Positions 24,201 through 32,530 are shown, counted from the first letter of the stretch. The stretch is 36,563 bases of DNA from Candidatus Omnitrophota bacterium (GCA_018813905.1 JAHJAO010000070.1:1-36563), one strand, 5' to 3'. Program-made: numbers and translations. The notes: generated by a model not told the origin, from the sequence alone.

Positions 24201-24700
24201 TATTTCAATATAAAATGTTTTAATGTTTTTCGGCGCCCTTTACTTGCGCGTTCTGCGGGATAACCCATGGTTATCACGGCCATCAGCTCATAATCGGAAT
24301 CCGACTTAAGAAATTTCTGCACCTGTTCTTTTCTGTTCAATATCTCGCCCAGCCAGCAGGTACCATAACCCAGCTTGTGGGCGAAAAGTAAGATATTCTG
24401 AACGCAAGCGCCGACGGCCATAATGTCTTTTTCCCGGTTATAAGCCGCGCCTTTATCCAAAAAGACGCAAATAGCTAAAGGCGCATTTTCGATAATTTTT
24501 GAATACTTTGTGAACTCGGCCAGGCGGTCTTTATGCTGTTTACCTTTAACCAGCATAAACTTCCACGGCTGGTTATTCAGGCCGGACGGAGCCCAGGTTC
24601 CCGCCGCCAAAATTCTCCGTACATCTTCAGCGTCGGGCATATCCGGCCTGTATTTACGCACAGACCGCCTTTGCCTTATGGCTTTTTCTACGGCATCCAT
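24200..24700 (-). CDS. Nitroreductase family FMN oxidoreductase
   Basis: A 166-residue compact nitroreductase-fold protein. The N-terminus RQRRSVRKYRPD provides the FMN phosphate-binding Arg/Ser residues, APSGLNNQPWKF is the classic flavin-contact motif, and GYGTCWLGE together with the C-terminal GYPAERASKGRRK completes the site. It probably works as a homodimer with NAD(P)H; the substrate is unknown and the short length fits the minimal subgroup. GGAG lies upstream of the ATG. The stop overlaps the GTG start of the HEAT-repeat gene, so the two are translated together. The 5' leader is about 240 nt long and contains three stems (24743-24898). Confidence 0.92.
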   Translation of the reverse strand: MDAVEKAIRQRRSVRKYRPDMPDAEDVRRILAAGTWAPSGLNNQPWKFMLVKGKQHKDRLAEFTKYSKIIENAPLAICVFLDKGAAYNREKDIMAVGACVQNILLFAHKLGYGTCWLGEILNRKEQVQKFLKSDSDYELMAVITMGYPAERASKGRRKTLKHFILK

Positions 24701-24742
24701 AGGTTTTGCTCCGGCTTCAAGTTAAAAACCCGTTCTTCACGG

Positions 24743-24898
24743 CCCCGCACATAGGCGTAGTTTTGTGCCGAGGGGATAAAGAAATTATTCTTTTATTTAT
24801 TATATTAGGCTCTCATAACAATCATTTCCGCCTAATGATTACAGCGATTTTAAAAAGATTACAACGATTCGTTCATCGAAAAAATAATCTTCGTAATC
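24743..24898 (-). ncRNA. Candidate structured 5' leader of the nitroreductase mRNA
   Basis: Three stems line up between the promoter at about 24960 and the ATG at 24700. GATTACAACGATT (24857-24869) pairs with AATCTTCGTAATC (24886-24898), with one mismatch and one wobble in the RNA. ATTAGGC (24804-24810) pairs with GCCTAAT (24830-24836). CCCCGCAC (24743-24750) pairs with GTGC (24765-24768) plus GGGG (24772-24775) across a 3-nt bulge. No match to a known riboswitch consensus, including FMN, was recognised. The rest of the 445-bp gap (24701-25145) holds the promoter, the heptamer tract and no gene. Confidence 0.4.
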
Positions 24899-24946
24899 TA
24901 ATCTAATCTTTTTAATCAAAAACGGTATTTTTATAACGTTTTATTT

Positions 24947-24975
24947 ATTATATCAAAAAAGGGTTAAAAGGTCGA
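24947..24975 (-). promoter_or_regulatory. Promoter of the nitroreductase-HEAT operon
   Basis: Minus strand: TCGACC (24970-24975), 17 nt, consensus TATAAT (24947-24952) preceded by TGA, an extended -10. The predicted leader to the ATG at 24700 is about 240 nt. Confidence 0.6.
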
Positions 24976-24989
24976 CTTAACACATACAT

Positions 24990-25017
24990 TATAAGTTATA
25001 AGTTATAAATTATAAGT
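24990..25017. repeat. Heptamer tract (TATAAGT)4
   Basis: Four 7-bp units, the third with one change (TATAAAT). It sits immediately upstream of the predicted nitroreductase promoter. No gene is present from 25018 to 25145. Confidence 0.85.
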
Positions 25018-25145
25018 TAAAAATGAAAGGATCATTTGATTGGGGCTAATGAGACTAAACCGGTCCGGCTTAAATAGTATCGGTAGTGAATAATTCTAAA
25101 TGGGTTGACAAGAAAATTACGGATTCAAACGGAAAGATTCGGAAG

Positions 25146-25529
25146 TTACAATTCTAATTCGGCGGGCGGTTTTGTATTATTCTTTGTTTTGTTCCAGTTG
25201 TCATAGCAATATTCCACGATATGCTGCCTTTCCAAAGGATCAATCTCTTCAAACTCCACGCCCACATTATAGCCGGAGGATAAATCATTGGCGTTTTCCT
25301 GCACCCACACAACCCGGCCCAGGCATGAAAAAACCATAATGCTTTCCGGAAAACGCATATCGAATTCAAGCTGGGTTTGGACATCCACCTGGCGGTTTAA
25401 TACGGCGCGCATGCCGCCGCGGCTAAAATCTCTGGCGTTAAACATGCCGTCGATGTGGCTATTCTGGACGTGAAATTCCCCGTCAAGCGGGGCATCGAAA
25501 CGCATGTATTTTCTTCTTTCGGAGTCCAT
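25146..25529 (-). CDS. PilZ-domain protein (c-di-GMP binding)
   Basis: A 127-residue single-domain PilZ protein. The N-terminal RKYMR (Arg6 and Arg10) is the RxxxR motif, and DFSRGG (Asp34, Ser36, Gly39) is the D/NxSxxG motif; together these residues wrap a c-di-GMP dimer. No other domain is present, so it should act as a soluble adaptor that changes partner when c-di-GMP rises. The ATG at 25529 is chosen because family proteins begin with the short ERR-YxR leader; longer in-frame readings reach into lemA and look like noise. It follows lemA by 121 bp and has a promoter-like sequence of its own (25585-25612). Confidence 0.88.
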   Translation of the reverse strand: MDSERRKYMRFDAPLDGEFHVQNSHIDGMFNARDFSRGGMRAVLNRQVDVQTQLEFDMRFPESIMVFSCLGRVVWVQENANDLSSGYNVGVEFEEIDPLERQHIVEYCYDNWNKTKNNTKPPAELEL

Positions 25530-25584
25530 ATATATTAGCTCTTTTTCTATAATTGTACTATCTTTCGCCGGAAAAGTCCAGTTA

Positions 25585-25612
25585 AGTGTACCACAAAACC
25601 AAAATTTTACAA
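25585..25612 (-). promoter_or_regulatory. Candidate extended -10 promoter for the PilZ gene
   Basis: Minus strand: TTGTAA (25607-25612), 16 nt, TACACT (25585-25590) with a TGG extension just upstream. It lies in the lemA-PilZ spacer and would allow PilZ expression apart from the operon. Confidence 0.45.
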
Positions 25613-25650
25613 GGGGTACAATATATTTTTTTATCTCGCCAAGTCCGCCA

Positions 25651-26223
25651 TTATTTCGGTAAATTAAAGCCGATATCCACGTCTTTTCTGTCTTCTTCCG
25701 TAACGCGAAACAGCTCCCGCGCCTGCATCTGCAGCATCTGGGCGACAAACATATCCGGTATCTGGCGGATGCGGATATTGTAAGTATTCACCGAATCATT
25801 AAAGAACTCCCGGCGGTCCGCGATCTGGTTTTCCAGGTAGCTTATCCGCTTTTGCAGCTGCGTAAAATTCTCGTTGGCTTTTAAGTCCGGATAGTTCTCG
25901 GCCACCGCAAACAGGGTCTTAAGGCTCATGGCTAGTTCCCCTTCCGCCTTGGCCGATTCCTCTACGGTTTTTGCCGCCAGGCACGCGGTACGGGCTAACG
26001 TTATCTTCTCCAGTGTCTGCCGTTCGTACTGCATATATCCTTCACACACTTTTATCAGCTTCGGAATTTCGTCATGCCTCTGTTTAAGCAGGACATCAAT
26101 ATTCGCCCACGCCTTGTTTATATTCTGGGCGAGCCGGATTAACCCGTTGTAGATAGAGACAAAATACAATACTACGCCGACGACCACAAACAACAAACCA
26201 GCCAGTACAACAATAACTACCAT
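25651..26223 (-). CDS. LemA family protein
   Basis: A 190-residue LemA protein with one N-terminal transmembrane helix (about residues 1-24) followed by YNGLIRLAQNINKAWANIDVLLKQRHDEIPKL, the family signature, and a four-helix-bundle body with ENYPDLKANENF and RREFFNDSVNTYN. LemA proteins are membrane-anchored with the N-terminus outside; function is unresolved. They are often encoded next to GIDE-domain or TPM-domain proteins. The ATG at 26223 overlaps the upstream gene by 7 bp and follows GGAGGAGG at proper spacing, which argues against the nearby GTG. Confidence 0.93.
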   Translation of the reverse strand: MVVIVVLAGLLFVVVGVVLYFVSIYNGLIRLAQNINKAWANIDVLLKQRHDEIPKLIKVCEGYMQYERQTLEKITLARTACLAAKTVEESAKAEGELAMSLKTLFAVAENYPDLKANENFTQLQKRISYLENQIADRREFFNDSVNTYNIRIRQIPDMFVAQMLQMQARELFRVTEEDRKDVDIGFNLPK

Positions 26224-27161
26224 ATACACCCTCCTCCGGTAAAGATTGGTTTCAAACGAAACAGTAAATAGGCAAACGCCGCCAACGTCAACGCCGCCCC
26301 GCCCCAGATGCCCAGCACCGCTTCCCAGCCCAGTTTTTTCAGTAAATCCTTTTCGCTGCGGTCGGAAATCAAAAACAGTTTTTCGTCTTCCGAGAAGCTG
26401 ATCATCAAATCCGAAGCGTTCTCAAGATCCGCGTCCTTTAACTCTTCTTCCAACAGCTTCTCTTCTATTTTTTTTACCGCCAAATCCCACTCTTCGATGC
26501 TTACTTCCCCGTCGTGATTTAAATCTACTTCTTTCATCCGCTCCGGATCATTTTTCAACTGCTGCAACTTCTTTATCAATTTATTCTTGTGCTCGTCCAT
26601 AAAGTTGGACATCTTCCGGGCCGAACCCAGGACAAATACCGTCTCTTCCGGGCAGATATACCATTCGCGAAAGCGCATCGTGTGATTGCCGAACAAAGAC
26701 TTATGCCGGATGCCTTTTTGCTGCATGAACTCAACTATACAATTTGGCAAGGTCTTGCCCCAGCCGGTAGTAAACTCATAGTCTTTGGGCAAAATCACTT
26801 CCGCGCCTTTGGGAAACACCATAATCTTTCCGGTTTCATCATCCAGCCAAAACGGCGAAAACACGCTATCGCCGCGGGCAACCGTCACCCATTGGCTGCT
26901 TTTACCGCGGCGTTCATACCTTTGGACAAGATAACGGTAATACACACAGGGGGTATTAGTTAAGGGGCTTACGAGATTATTTGTCTTTTTTGCTTTTCCC
27001 GTAAGTTCCACCATCCCCAGCGCCAGGCCGCGCACGGTAGAGGTCGGCACATTTTCAATCCTTCTTTTCCGGCGCAACCGTTTAAACCCGTTAAAGAAAG
27101 ACCAGATGCCAAACCCAAATCCGAACAACGCGAATACTATATCCCGGTCGTCTCGTGCCAT
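26217..27161 (-). CDS. GIDE-domain membrane protein with an EF-hand
   Basis: A 314-residue protein with an N-terminal transmembrane helix (about 8-25), then a GIDE-type domain (about 35-185) recognised by STVRGLALGMVELTGKA and PLTNTPCVYYR, the fold linked to the mitochondrial E3 ligase MULAN/GIDE. Residues 213-224, DLNHDGEVSIEE, form a canonical EF-hand loop with Asp, Asn, Asp, Gly and Glu at positions 1, 3, 5, 6 and 12. A second transmembrane helix lies near residues 280-298. No RING finger is present, so ubiquitin chemistry is not implied. Bacterial GIDE proteins commonly neighbour LemA, as here with overlapping reading frames. The calcium-binding insert is unusual. Function is unknown; a membrane sensor is plausible. 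Confidence 0.82.
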   Translation of the reverse strand: MARDDRDIVFALFGFGFGIWSFFNGFKRLRRKRRIENVPTSTVRGLALGMVELTGKAKKTNNLVSPLTNTPCVYYRYLVQRYERRGKSSQWVTVARGDSVFSPFWLDDETGKIMVFPKGAEVILPKDYEFTTGWGKTLPNCIVEFMQQKGIRHKSLFGNHTMRFREWYICPEETVFVLGSARKMSNFMDEHKNKLIKKLQQLKNDPERMKEVDLNHDGEVSIEEWDLAVKKIEEKLLEEELKDADLENASDLMISFSEDEKLFLISDRSEKDLLKKLGWEAVLGIWGGAALTLAAFAYLLFRLKPIFTGGGCIW

Positions 27162-27191
27162 AATTTTTTAAATTACTGTTCGCGGCTTTTA

Positions 27192-28439
27192 TTATCTTAC
27201 GCGTTTGCTCTCCGGCAGCGGAACCGGTTTTTCCTGAATTTCGGTCGGCAGCCCGATTTTGTCCAGCAACGCGATAAACGGGTCGGGGTTGAGCTCTTCC
27301 ACGTTCGCCATAATTTTCACGTCCCAGTCGCCCCCGGCGATAAGCATGGCCGCCGCTACCGGCGGCACGCCCGCGGTAAAACATATCGCCTGCGATTCCA
27401 CCTCGCGGTAGCATGCGGCGTGGTCGCAGGTGTTATAGATGAAGATCTCTTTTTTCTTTCCGTTCTTCTCGCCTTTGACGTAATTGCCGATGCAGGTCTT
27501 GCCCGTATAATTGGGCGCGAGCGATAACGGGTCGGGCAGAATAGCTTTAATAACTTTTAAAGGCACCACTTCCACCCCTTCCGCAGTCTTGATCGGCTTC
27601 TCGGAAGTCAGTCCCAAATTAGTCAGCACCGAGAAAACGTTTATATAGTGTTCGCTAAAGCCCATCCAGAAACGAATGCTGTTGGCGTCGATATTCTTCG
27701 ATAGCGAATGCAGCTCATCATGCCCGTTTAAATACACCGGCTGCCTGCCGACCACCGGAAAGTCATACTCCATTTTTATGGAGTGAACCTTTTCCGTCAC
27801 CCACTTGCGGTCAATCCAGGTCCAAACCTTTTTGAACTCCCGGAAATTTATCTCCGGGTCGAAATTGGTGGAAAAATATTTACCGTGATTTCCGGCGTTG
27901 ACGTCCATGATATCTATGGTATCGATCTTATCGAAATGATGCTTTACAGCCAGCGCGCAATACGCGTTTACTACGCCCGGGTCAAAACCCGCGCCTAAAA
28001 TCGCGGTAATCCCTTTTTCTTTACATTTGTCTTTGCGTTTCCATTCGTAGTTCGCGTACCAGGGCGGGTCCTCACACACCTTGTCCGGTTCCTCATGGAT
28101 AGCCGTATCGATATACGCGGTACCGGTCTGGACGCAGGCCTCAAGTAAAGACATGTTCACATACGACTGGGCGAGGTTGATTATTATCTGCGAATTGGTT
28201 TCCTTTATAAGCTTTACGGTCGCCGGTATATCCAGGGCGTTGATCTGGCGGGAATACAGCTTTTTTGTCTTATCCTTGAGATGGTTTTTTCTTTTTACGC
28301 TTTCGATAATCGCGTCGCATTTGGCCTGCGTACGCGAAGCAATACAGATATCACCCAGGATGTCGTTATTCTGGGCGCACTTATGCGCCGCGACATGCGC
28401 TACTCCGCCCGCTCCGAAAATCAACACGTTCTTCTTCAT
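27192..28439 (-). CDS. Carboxynorspermidine/carboxyspermidine dehydrogenase (saccharopine dehydrogenase family)
   Basis: A 415-residue NAD(P)H-dependent enzyme of the saccharopine dehydrogenase family. The N-terminal Rossmann motif is IFGAGGVAHVAAHKCAQ, followed by ASRTQAKCDAI; GAGFDPGVVNAYCALAVKH and DVNAGNHGKYFSTNFDPEINFRE match the CASDH subgroup. It condenses aspartate semialdehyde with diaminopropane or putrescine to give carboxynorspermidine or carboxyspermidine. The matching decarboxylase is immediately upstream, which makes the assignment strong. GGAGG lies 9 bases before the ATG, and a heptamer tract (28454-28495) lies just upstream of that. Confidence 0.92.
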   Translation of the reverse strand: MKKNVLIFGAGGVAHVAAHKCAQNNDILGDICIASRTQAKCDAIIESVKRKNHLKDKTKKLYSRQINALDIPATVKLIKETNSQIIINLAQSYVNMSLLEACVQTGTAYIDTAIHEEPDKVCEDPPWYANYEWKRKDKCKEKGITAILGAGFDPGVVNAYCALAVKHHFDKIDTIDIMDVNAGNHGKYFSTNFDPEINFREFKKVWTWIDRKWVTEKVHSIKMEYDFPVVGRQPVYLNGHDELHSLSKNIDANSIRFWMGFSEHYINVFSVLTNLGLTSEKPIKTAEGVEVVPLKVIKAILPDPLSLAPNYTGKTCIGNYVKGEKNGKKKEIFIYNTCDHAACYREVESQAICFTAGVPPVAAAMLIAGGDWDVKIMANVEELNPDPFIALLDKIGLPTEIQEKPVPLPESKRVR

Positions 28440-28453
28440 GCTCGTAAGCCTCC

Positions 28454-28495
28454 GTATTTAGTATTTGGTATTTGGTATTTGGTATTTGGTATTTC
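28454..28495. repeat. Heptamer tract (GTATTTG)6
   Basis: Six 7-bp units, four perfect and the outer two with a last-base change, fill most of the 60-bp spacer between the polyamine decarboxylase and dehydrogenase genes. On the mRNA the tract ends next to the GGAGG ribosome site of the dehydrogenase. Confidence 0.95.
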
Positions 28496-28499
28496 AGAT

Positions 28500-29621
28500 T
28501 CATGCCATATCACTAACAAAATCTTTGTACGTAAACCGGCGGACCAACTTAACCGAGCCGTCAAGTTTTTTCACCACAATCGCCGGCATCTTAAGCCCGT
28601 TAAACCAGTTCTTCTTAACCATCGTATATCCCGCGGCATCGGAAAATCTTATAATACTGCCTGTTTTCAACCGCGACTTGAAGTTGTAAGTGCCGAATAT
28701 ATCTCCGGCTAGGCACGAGCAGCCCGCGACCATGTATTTAAACCGGCCGCTACCTCCCGCATTATCCATTTTAGCGGCAATCCTATAAATCAATAAATCC
28801 AGCATATGCGCCTCGGTGGAAGCGTCTACAATCGCGATATCAATTTTATTGCGCACGATATCCAGGACTTTGGTAACCAGTTCCGTGCAGTTGGTAATTG
28901 CGCTCTCTCCCGGCTCAAGATACACCTGTACTTTAAACCGCCGGCTGAACTCTTTTAACTTCCCGCAGAATTTATCTACCGGATATCCGGGTTTGGTAAA
29001 ATACAGCCCCCCGCCCAAGCTCACCCATTCCAGCTTCTTGAGCGCGTCCTTATATTCCCGGCCGATATAATCAAGATGCCGCGAGAAATTACGGAAGTCA
29101 TCGTTCTCACAGTTAAAATGAAACATCACCCCGCTGATACGCTCCATTACTTGAGAAAGGGTTTTCTTATCGGCCACGCCTAAACGCGAGAATTTACGCG
29201 CCGGGTCCGCCAACTCGAAATGGGAATAACTCACGCGCGGGTTTACTCTCAAGCCGATTTTGCGGCCGCGGGCGTAAGAATACAAGGCTTTGAGCTGGGA
29301 TACAGAATTAAAAATAATCTTATCGCAAAAACGGGATACCTCTCGGATATCGTCCTGGGAATAGGCCACCGAATAGGCGTGTACTTCCTTGCCGAACTTA
29401 TCATGTCCCAATCTCGCCTCGTACGGTGAGCTGGAAGTCGTGCCGTCCATATATTTTTTCATAAGATCAAACACGCACCACGCGGAAAAACATTTCAAGG
29501 CCAATACGGACTTGGCGCCGCAAGCGTCGCGGACATGCTTGATTATTTTCAAATTCTTCAGCAGCTTGCGTTCGTCAATCAGATAATACGGCGTCTCAGG
29601 TATCATATAACCGGATTCCAT
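28500..29621 (-). CDS. nspC: Carboxynorspermidine decarboxylase (PLP, alanine racemase fold)
   Basis: A 373-residue fold-III PLP decarboxylase. ALKCFS holds the PLP lysine (Lys43). GLRVNPRVSYSHFELADP, FHFNCEND, EPGESAI and CSCLAGDIFGTYNF are landmarks of the NspC/CANSDC group rather than of lysA or ornithine decarboxylase. It removes CO2 from carboxynorspermidine or carboxyspermidine to yield norspermidine or spermidine. Which polyamine is made depends on the diamine supplied and cannot be told here. The start is ATG 29621; Met6 is an alternative. A promoter lies at 29660-29688 and the gene heads the polyamine-GIDE-LemA run. Confidence 0.93.
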   Translation of the reverse strand: MESGYMIPETPYYLIDERKLLKNLKIIKHVRDACGAKSVLALKCFSAWCVFDLMKKYMDGTTSSSPYEARLGHDKFGKEVHAYSVAYSQDDIREVSRFCDKIIFNSVSQLKALYSYARGRKIGLRVNPRVSYSHFELADPARKFSRLGVADKKTLSQVMERISGVMFHFNCENDDFRNFSRHLDYIGREYKDALKKLEWVSLGGGLYFTKPGYPVDKFCGKLKEFSRRFKVQVYLEPGESAITNCTELVTKVLDIVRNKIDIAIVDASTEAHMLDLLIYRIAAKMDNAGGSGRFKYMVAGCSCLAGDIFGTYNFKSRLKTGSIIRFSDAAGYTMVKKNWFNGLKMPAIVVKKLDGSVKLVRRFTYKDFVSDMA

Positions 29622-29659
29622 CCCACCAGTTTAAAAAAAGACTGATTTATTCTGTTTTT

Positions 29660-29688
29660 ATATTAATCAATCTTGAGCTTGTTTGCAA
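29660..29688 (-). promoter_or_regulatory. Promoter upstream of nspC
   Basis: Minus strand: TTGCAA (29683-29688), 17 nt, TAATAT (29660-29665). The 235-bp spacer to the next gene also holds an imperfect hairpin (about 29706-29752) and no coding sequence. Confidence 0.5.
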
Positions 29689-29856
29689 GATTTTTTTCTC
29701 GGGTTTAGCGGAGATTTTAGAGGCGGAAAACAGGAAAATCCCGGCTATTTTTATTATCTCTTTTCATTTGTAAAGAATTCTTAACTTCTTTTTTAAGATA
29801 CCTCTAATTGCCATTGCACATCCTTAGTTACCTAAAAATAAATGCGTGGAAATATC

Positions 29857-31131
29857 CTATTGATTGTTGCATGTTTGTTTACGCCTGTATCCCCGGGCAG
29901 CTTTTGCTAAAAATATGAGCGCATACAAAAATAAAAGAAATACTGACATGTCACGCAACACACATACCCCGCCGGAAAAGAAATGTTCGCGTCTAAGAAC
30001 CCAGGGGGTTTTGAGCAACAATGATTGACTGGCAAAGCTATAAAATGCGTATATGTATCCTCCCACTATTATCGAAGAAAACAAGCTGAAGCGTTTGCCG
30101 AGCAATGGCCATAACGGCAACGCCCAAGCAAGATATTGAAAAGCCCAAAAAACGCTCAACCCGTTAAAAATACAAAACACCTCTCCAATAGTCCTACCAA
30201 TTTCTTTTTCTCCCCGCTGGCTTCTTTGCAACCAGGCATACACAAAAATAGCTGCCCCTACAATAAATCTGTTTGCCCGAACGAGAATAATGTATATCCA
30301 CCCTAACCATTTCAACGACTGCATCTGAAACATCACTTTACAATAGTAGGCAATATAATGAAAAAATATCGAATGACCCCAGATCGGTCCCATTTGTGTT
30401 TTAAAATAACGTCCTCCGTATCCAAATATATTTTTCCATAATATTTGCGGATCTCTGAAAAAAATTATTCCGTATCCCAGCAAAAAGATGCCAAATGCCC
30501 ATGTAAAAAATTTCAAACGTTTTCCGTTGTCGGCAGCAGCAAAAAAGAATACCGGAGCCGCTAGCACAATGCTCCATTTTATCCATGTTCCCAGGCCAAA
30601 CATTACAGCAGCCAATATAATACGGTTATTGGAAAAAAAATAAACACACATGATCAGCAGCACTCCGATTAGCGAATCAGTATTGCCGTGGTAAGAAGAA
30701 AACAATATTGTCAGAGGATTTAACAGATAAAGAGAAACGTATACCAAGCGATCTTTATCATCGTTAAGTAATTTGTACAGAAAAAAACACGCCACAAAAT
30801 CAAGCAAAGCAAAAGGCAATCGAAATAATGTTCCGAATGGAACATGTATTATCTTACTCAACGCGAACACCCCGGCGGCAAAAAGTCCGGAAAACGGCGA
30901 ATGATTAAAAAGAGGAGCCGAATGCGTCCAGGATATCCGGTAATAGGCGAATAGTCCATCCTGGAGAATATGGGAAGCATGATAGGCCCATGCTGTTACA
31001 TCGTTGCTACCATATGTAAAAAAGATTAGATAAAAACGAATGACAATACTCAGCAATACAACCCTGACAAACCACATACGGGGATGTCGTAACCACTGCT
31101 GGTCTAATGCTAATTTAATTTCTATAGACAT
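29857..31131 (-). CDS. Multi-spanning membrane glycosyltransferase-like protein (GT-C type)
   Basis: A 424-residue integral membrane protein with about ten transmembrane helices. After the first helix comes a loop with YGSNDVTAWAYHASHI, where an acidic residue in this position is typical of the catalytic site of GT-C transferases that use polyprenyl-linked sugars. The later motifs NPLTILFSSYHGNTDSL and GTWIKWS are seen in the PIG-M/ALG-type and GT87-like groups. No other cell-wall or glycan gene is adjacent. No Shine-Dalgarno is evident before the ATG. The donor, acceptor and product cannot be stated. Confidence 0.65.
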   Translation of the reverse strand: MSIEIKLALDQQWLRHPRMWFVRVVLLSIVIRFYLIFFTYGSNDVTAWAYHASHILQDGLFAYYRISWTHSAPLFNHSPFSGLFAAGVFALSKIIHVPFGTLFRLPFALLDFVACFFLYKLLNDDKDRLVYVSLYLLNPLTILFSSYHGNTDSLIGVLLIMCVYFFSNNRIILAAVMFGLGTWIKWSIVLAAPVFFFAAADNGKRLKFFTWAFGIFLLGYGIIFFRDPQILWKNIFGYGGRYFKTQMGPIWGHSIFFHYIAYYCKVMFQMQSLKWLGWIYIILVRANRFIVGAAIFVYAWLQRSQRGEKEIGRTIGEVFCIFNGLSVFWAFQYLAWALPLWPLLGKRFSLFSSIIVGGYIYAFYSFASQSLLLKTPWVLRREHFFSGGVCVLRDMSVFLLFLYALIFLAKAARGYRRKQTCNNQ

Positions 31132-31220
31132 AATTTTCTGGAATATAATGCTTATTTCTATTTACCCAAATCACCTCTCTCAGATTAAGCGTCAATTTTG
31201 GGTATGGGCTGAAAAATAAA

Positions 31221-32504
31221 TCAATGCTTAGGATACCGGTGGCGGCTTTGTTTTTTAAAGTAGTCGTTTCTTTTTTGCTTGTCCTGAAATTTGCGGCGAT
31301 AGGACCCGGCGGAAGACGGGATGAATTCCGCGGACAAAACCTGCGGATGTTTGGAAATGGGCAATGCCGTCATGATCAGCTTTTCAATATCGCGCACGTT
31401 ATCGCTTTGCTCCGGCGTGGCAAAAGAAATCGCGTGCCCTTTATGCCCGGCTCTACCGGTGCGGCCGATGCGGTGCACGTAATACTCGCTGTCTTCCGGA
31501 AGATCGTAATTGATTACCAGCTCTATCCCGGCAACATCAATTCCCCGCGCGGCGACATCGGTCGCGACAAGCACTTTGTATCTGCCGGACTTAAAGCCTT
31601 CCAGCGCTTCCCGGCGCTGGCCCAGGGAACGGTTGGAATGTATTTCCGCGGCGCTATGGCCCATGTCCCGGATTATGCGGCAGAGATTCCGGGCGTTATG
31701 CTTGGTGCGGGAAAATAACAAAATCGAACCATGATATTGCGCGAGCAGCTTGCTCAAAAGCTGCCGCTTTGCTTCCTTTCTGACGATAAATAATTCCTGA
31801 GTAACGCGTTCGGCGGCCGTTCCGGAAACGGTAATTTCCACCGAAACCGGCAGTTTCATATGTTTGGCGGCAATGCTCATAATCTCTTTTGGAATCGTCG
31901 CCGAGAAAAGCATCGTCTGCCGGTCTTTAGGCACGAAATGTAAAATCTGCTCGATCTGCGCGGAAAAGCCCATGTCCAGCATCCGGTCCGCTTCGTCCAG
32001 CACGAGCATGACCACATCCTCGGTGTATATGTTCCACTTGCTCATGTGGTCGATAAGCCGGCCGGGCGTGGCGATTACTACGCGGGGATTCCTGCGCAAG
32101 GCTTGTATTTGCGGGCCCATCGGCGCGCCGCCGATAAGGCAGGCGGTTTTCATCCCGAACGCGCGCGCGATAATGGAAAAAGCTTCTTCGATCTGAATTG
32201 CCAGCTCCCGCGTGGGCGCGAGCACAAGACCGATGCCTTTTTTCTGCGCTAACAGCTGCACCATCGGAATAGCAAACGCGTGCGTCTTTCCCGTGCCCGT
32301 CTGCGCGATACCGACAACGTCTTTGCCTTCGATCGCCAGGGGAATGGCTTTCATTTGGATGGGCGTGGGAGTTTTGAATTTTATCCGTTCTAAGATATCG
32401 AGAATGCGCGGCGCGATCCCCATCCCGTAGAAATTCGCGGTAGAGGACGAAGTCTGCGCTTGCGCGGGCGAAAAGTTTGTCGTGTCATTTCTTTTCTGTG
32501 TCAT
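31221..32504 (-). CDS. rhlE: DEAD-box RNA helicase, RhlE type
   Basis: A 427-residue DEAD-box helicase with all core motifs: Q motif FKTPTPIQ, motif I AQTGTGKT, Ia PTRELA, II DEAD, III SAT, then in RecA domain 2 DVAARGID and HRIGRTGR. The short basic C-terminal tail (KDKQKRNDYFKKQSRHRYPKH, positions from 31221) is like that of RhlE proteins, which act in ribosome assembly and mRNA decay. AAAGGAG precedes the ATG, and an extended -10 promoter lies at 32531-32539. The N-terminal 25 residues are Ser/Thr/Gln-rich and probably disordered. Confidence 0.93.
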   Translation of the reverse strand: MTQKRNDTTNFSPAQAQTSSSTANFYGMGIAPRILDILERIKFKTPTPIQMKAIPLAIEGKDVVGIAQTGTGKTHAFAIPMVQLLAQKKGIGLVLAPTRELAIQIEEAFSIIARAFGMKTACLIGGAPMGPQIQALRRNPRVVIATPGRLIDHMSKWNIYTEDVVMLVLDEADRMLDMGFSAQIEQILHFVPKDRQTMLFSATIPKEIMSIAAKHMKLPVSVEITVSGTAAERVTQELFIVRKEAKRQLLSKLLAQYHGSILLFSRTKHNARNLCRIIRDMGHSAAEIHSNRSLGQRREALEGFKSGRYKVLVATDVAARGIDVAGIELVINYDLPEDSEYYVHRIGRTGRAGHKGHAISFATPEQSDNVRDIEKLIMTALPISKHPQVLSAEFIPSSAGSYRRKFQDKQKRNDYFKKQSRHRYPKH

Positions 32505-32530
32505 GGTATAAAATTCTCCTTTTAAAAAAC

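Noticed and set aside
24701-24946. FMN riboswitch upstream of the nitroreductase
   Set aside because: The stems do not show the six-helix FMN (RFN) arrangement or its conserved sequence blocks.
25530-25748. Extended PilZ protein starting inside lemA
   Set aside because: The extension is the lemA sequence in another frame plus untranslated spacer; PilZ motifs start right after the Met at 25529.
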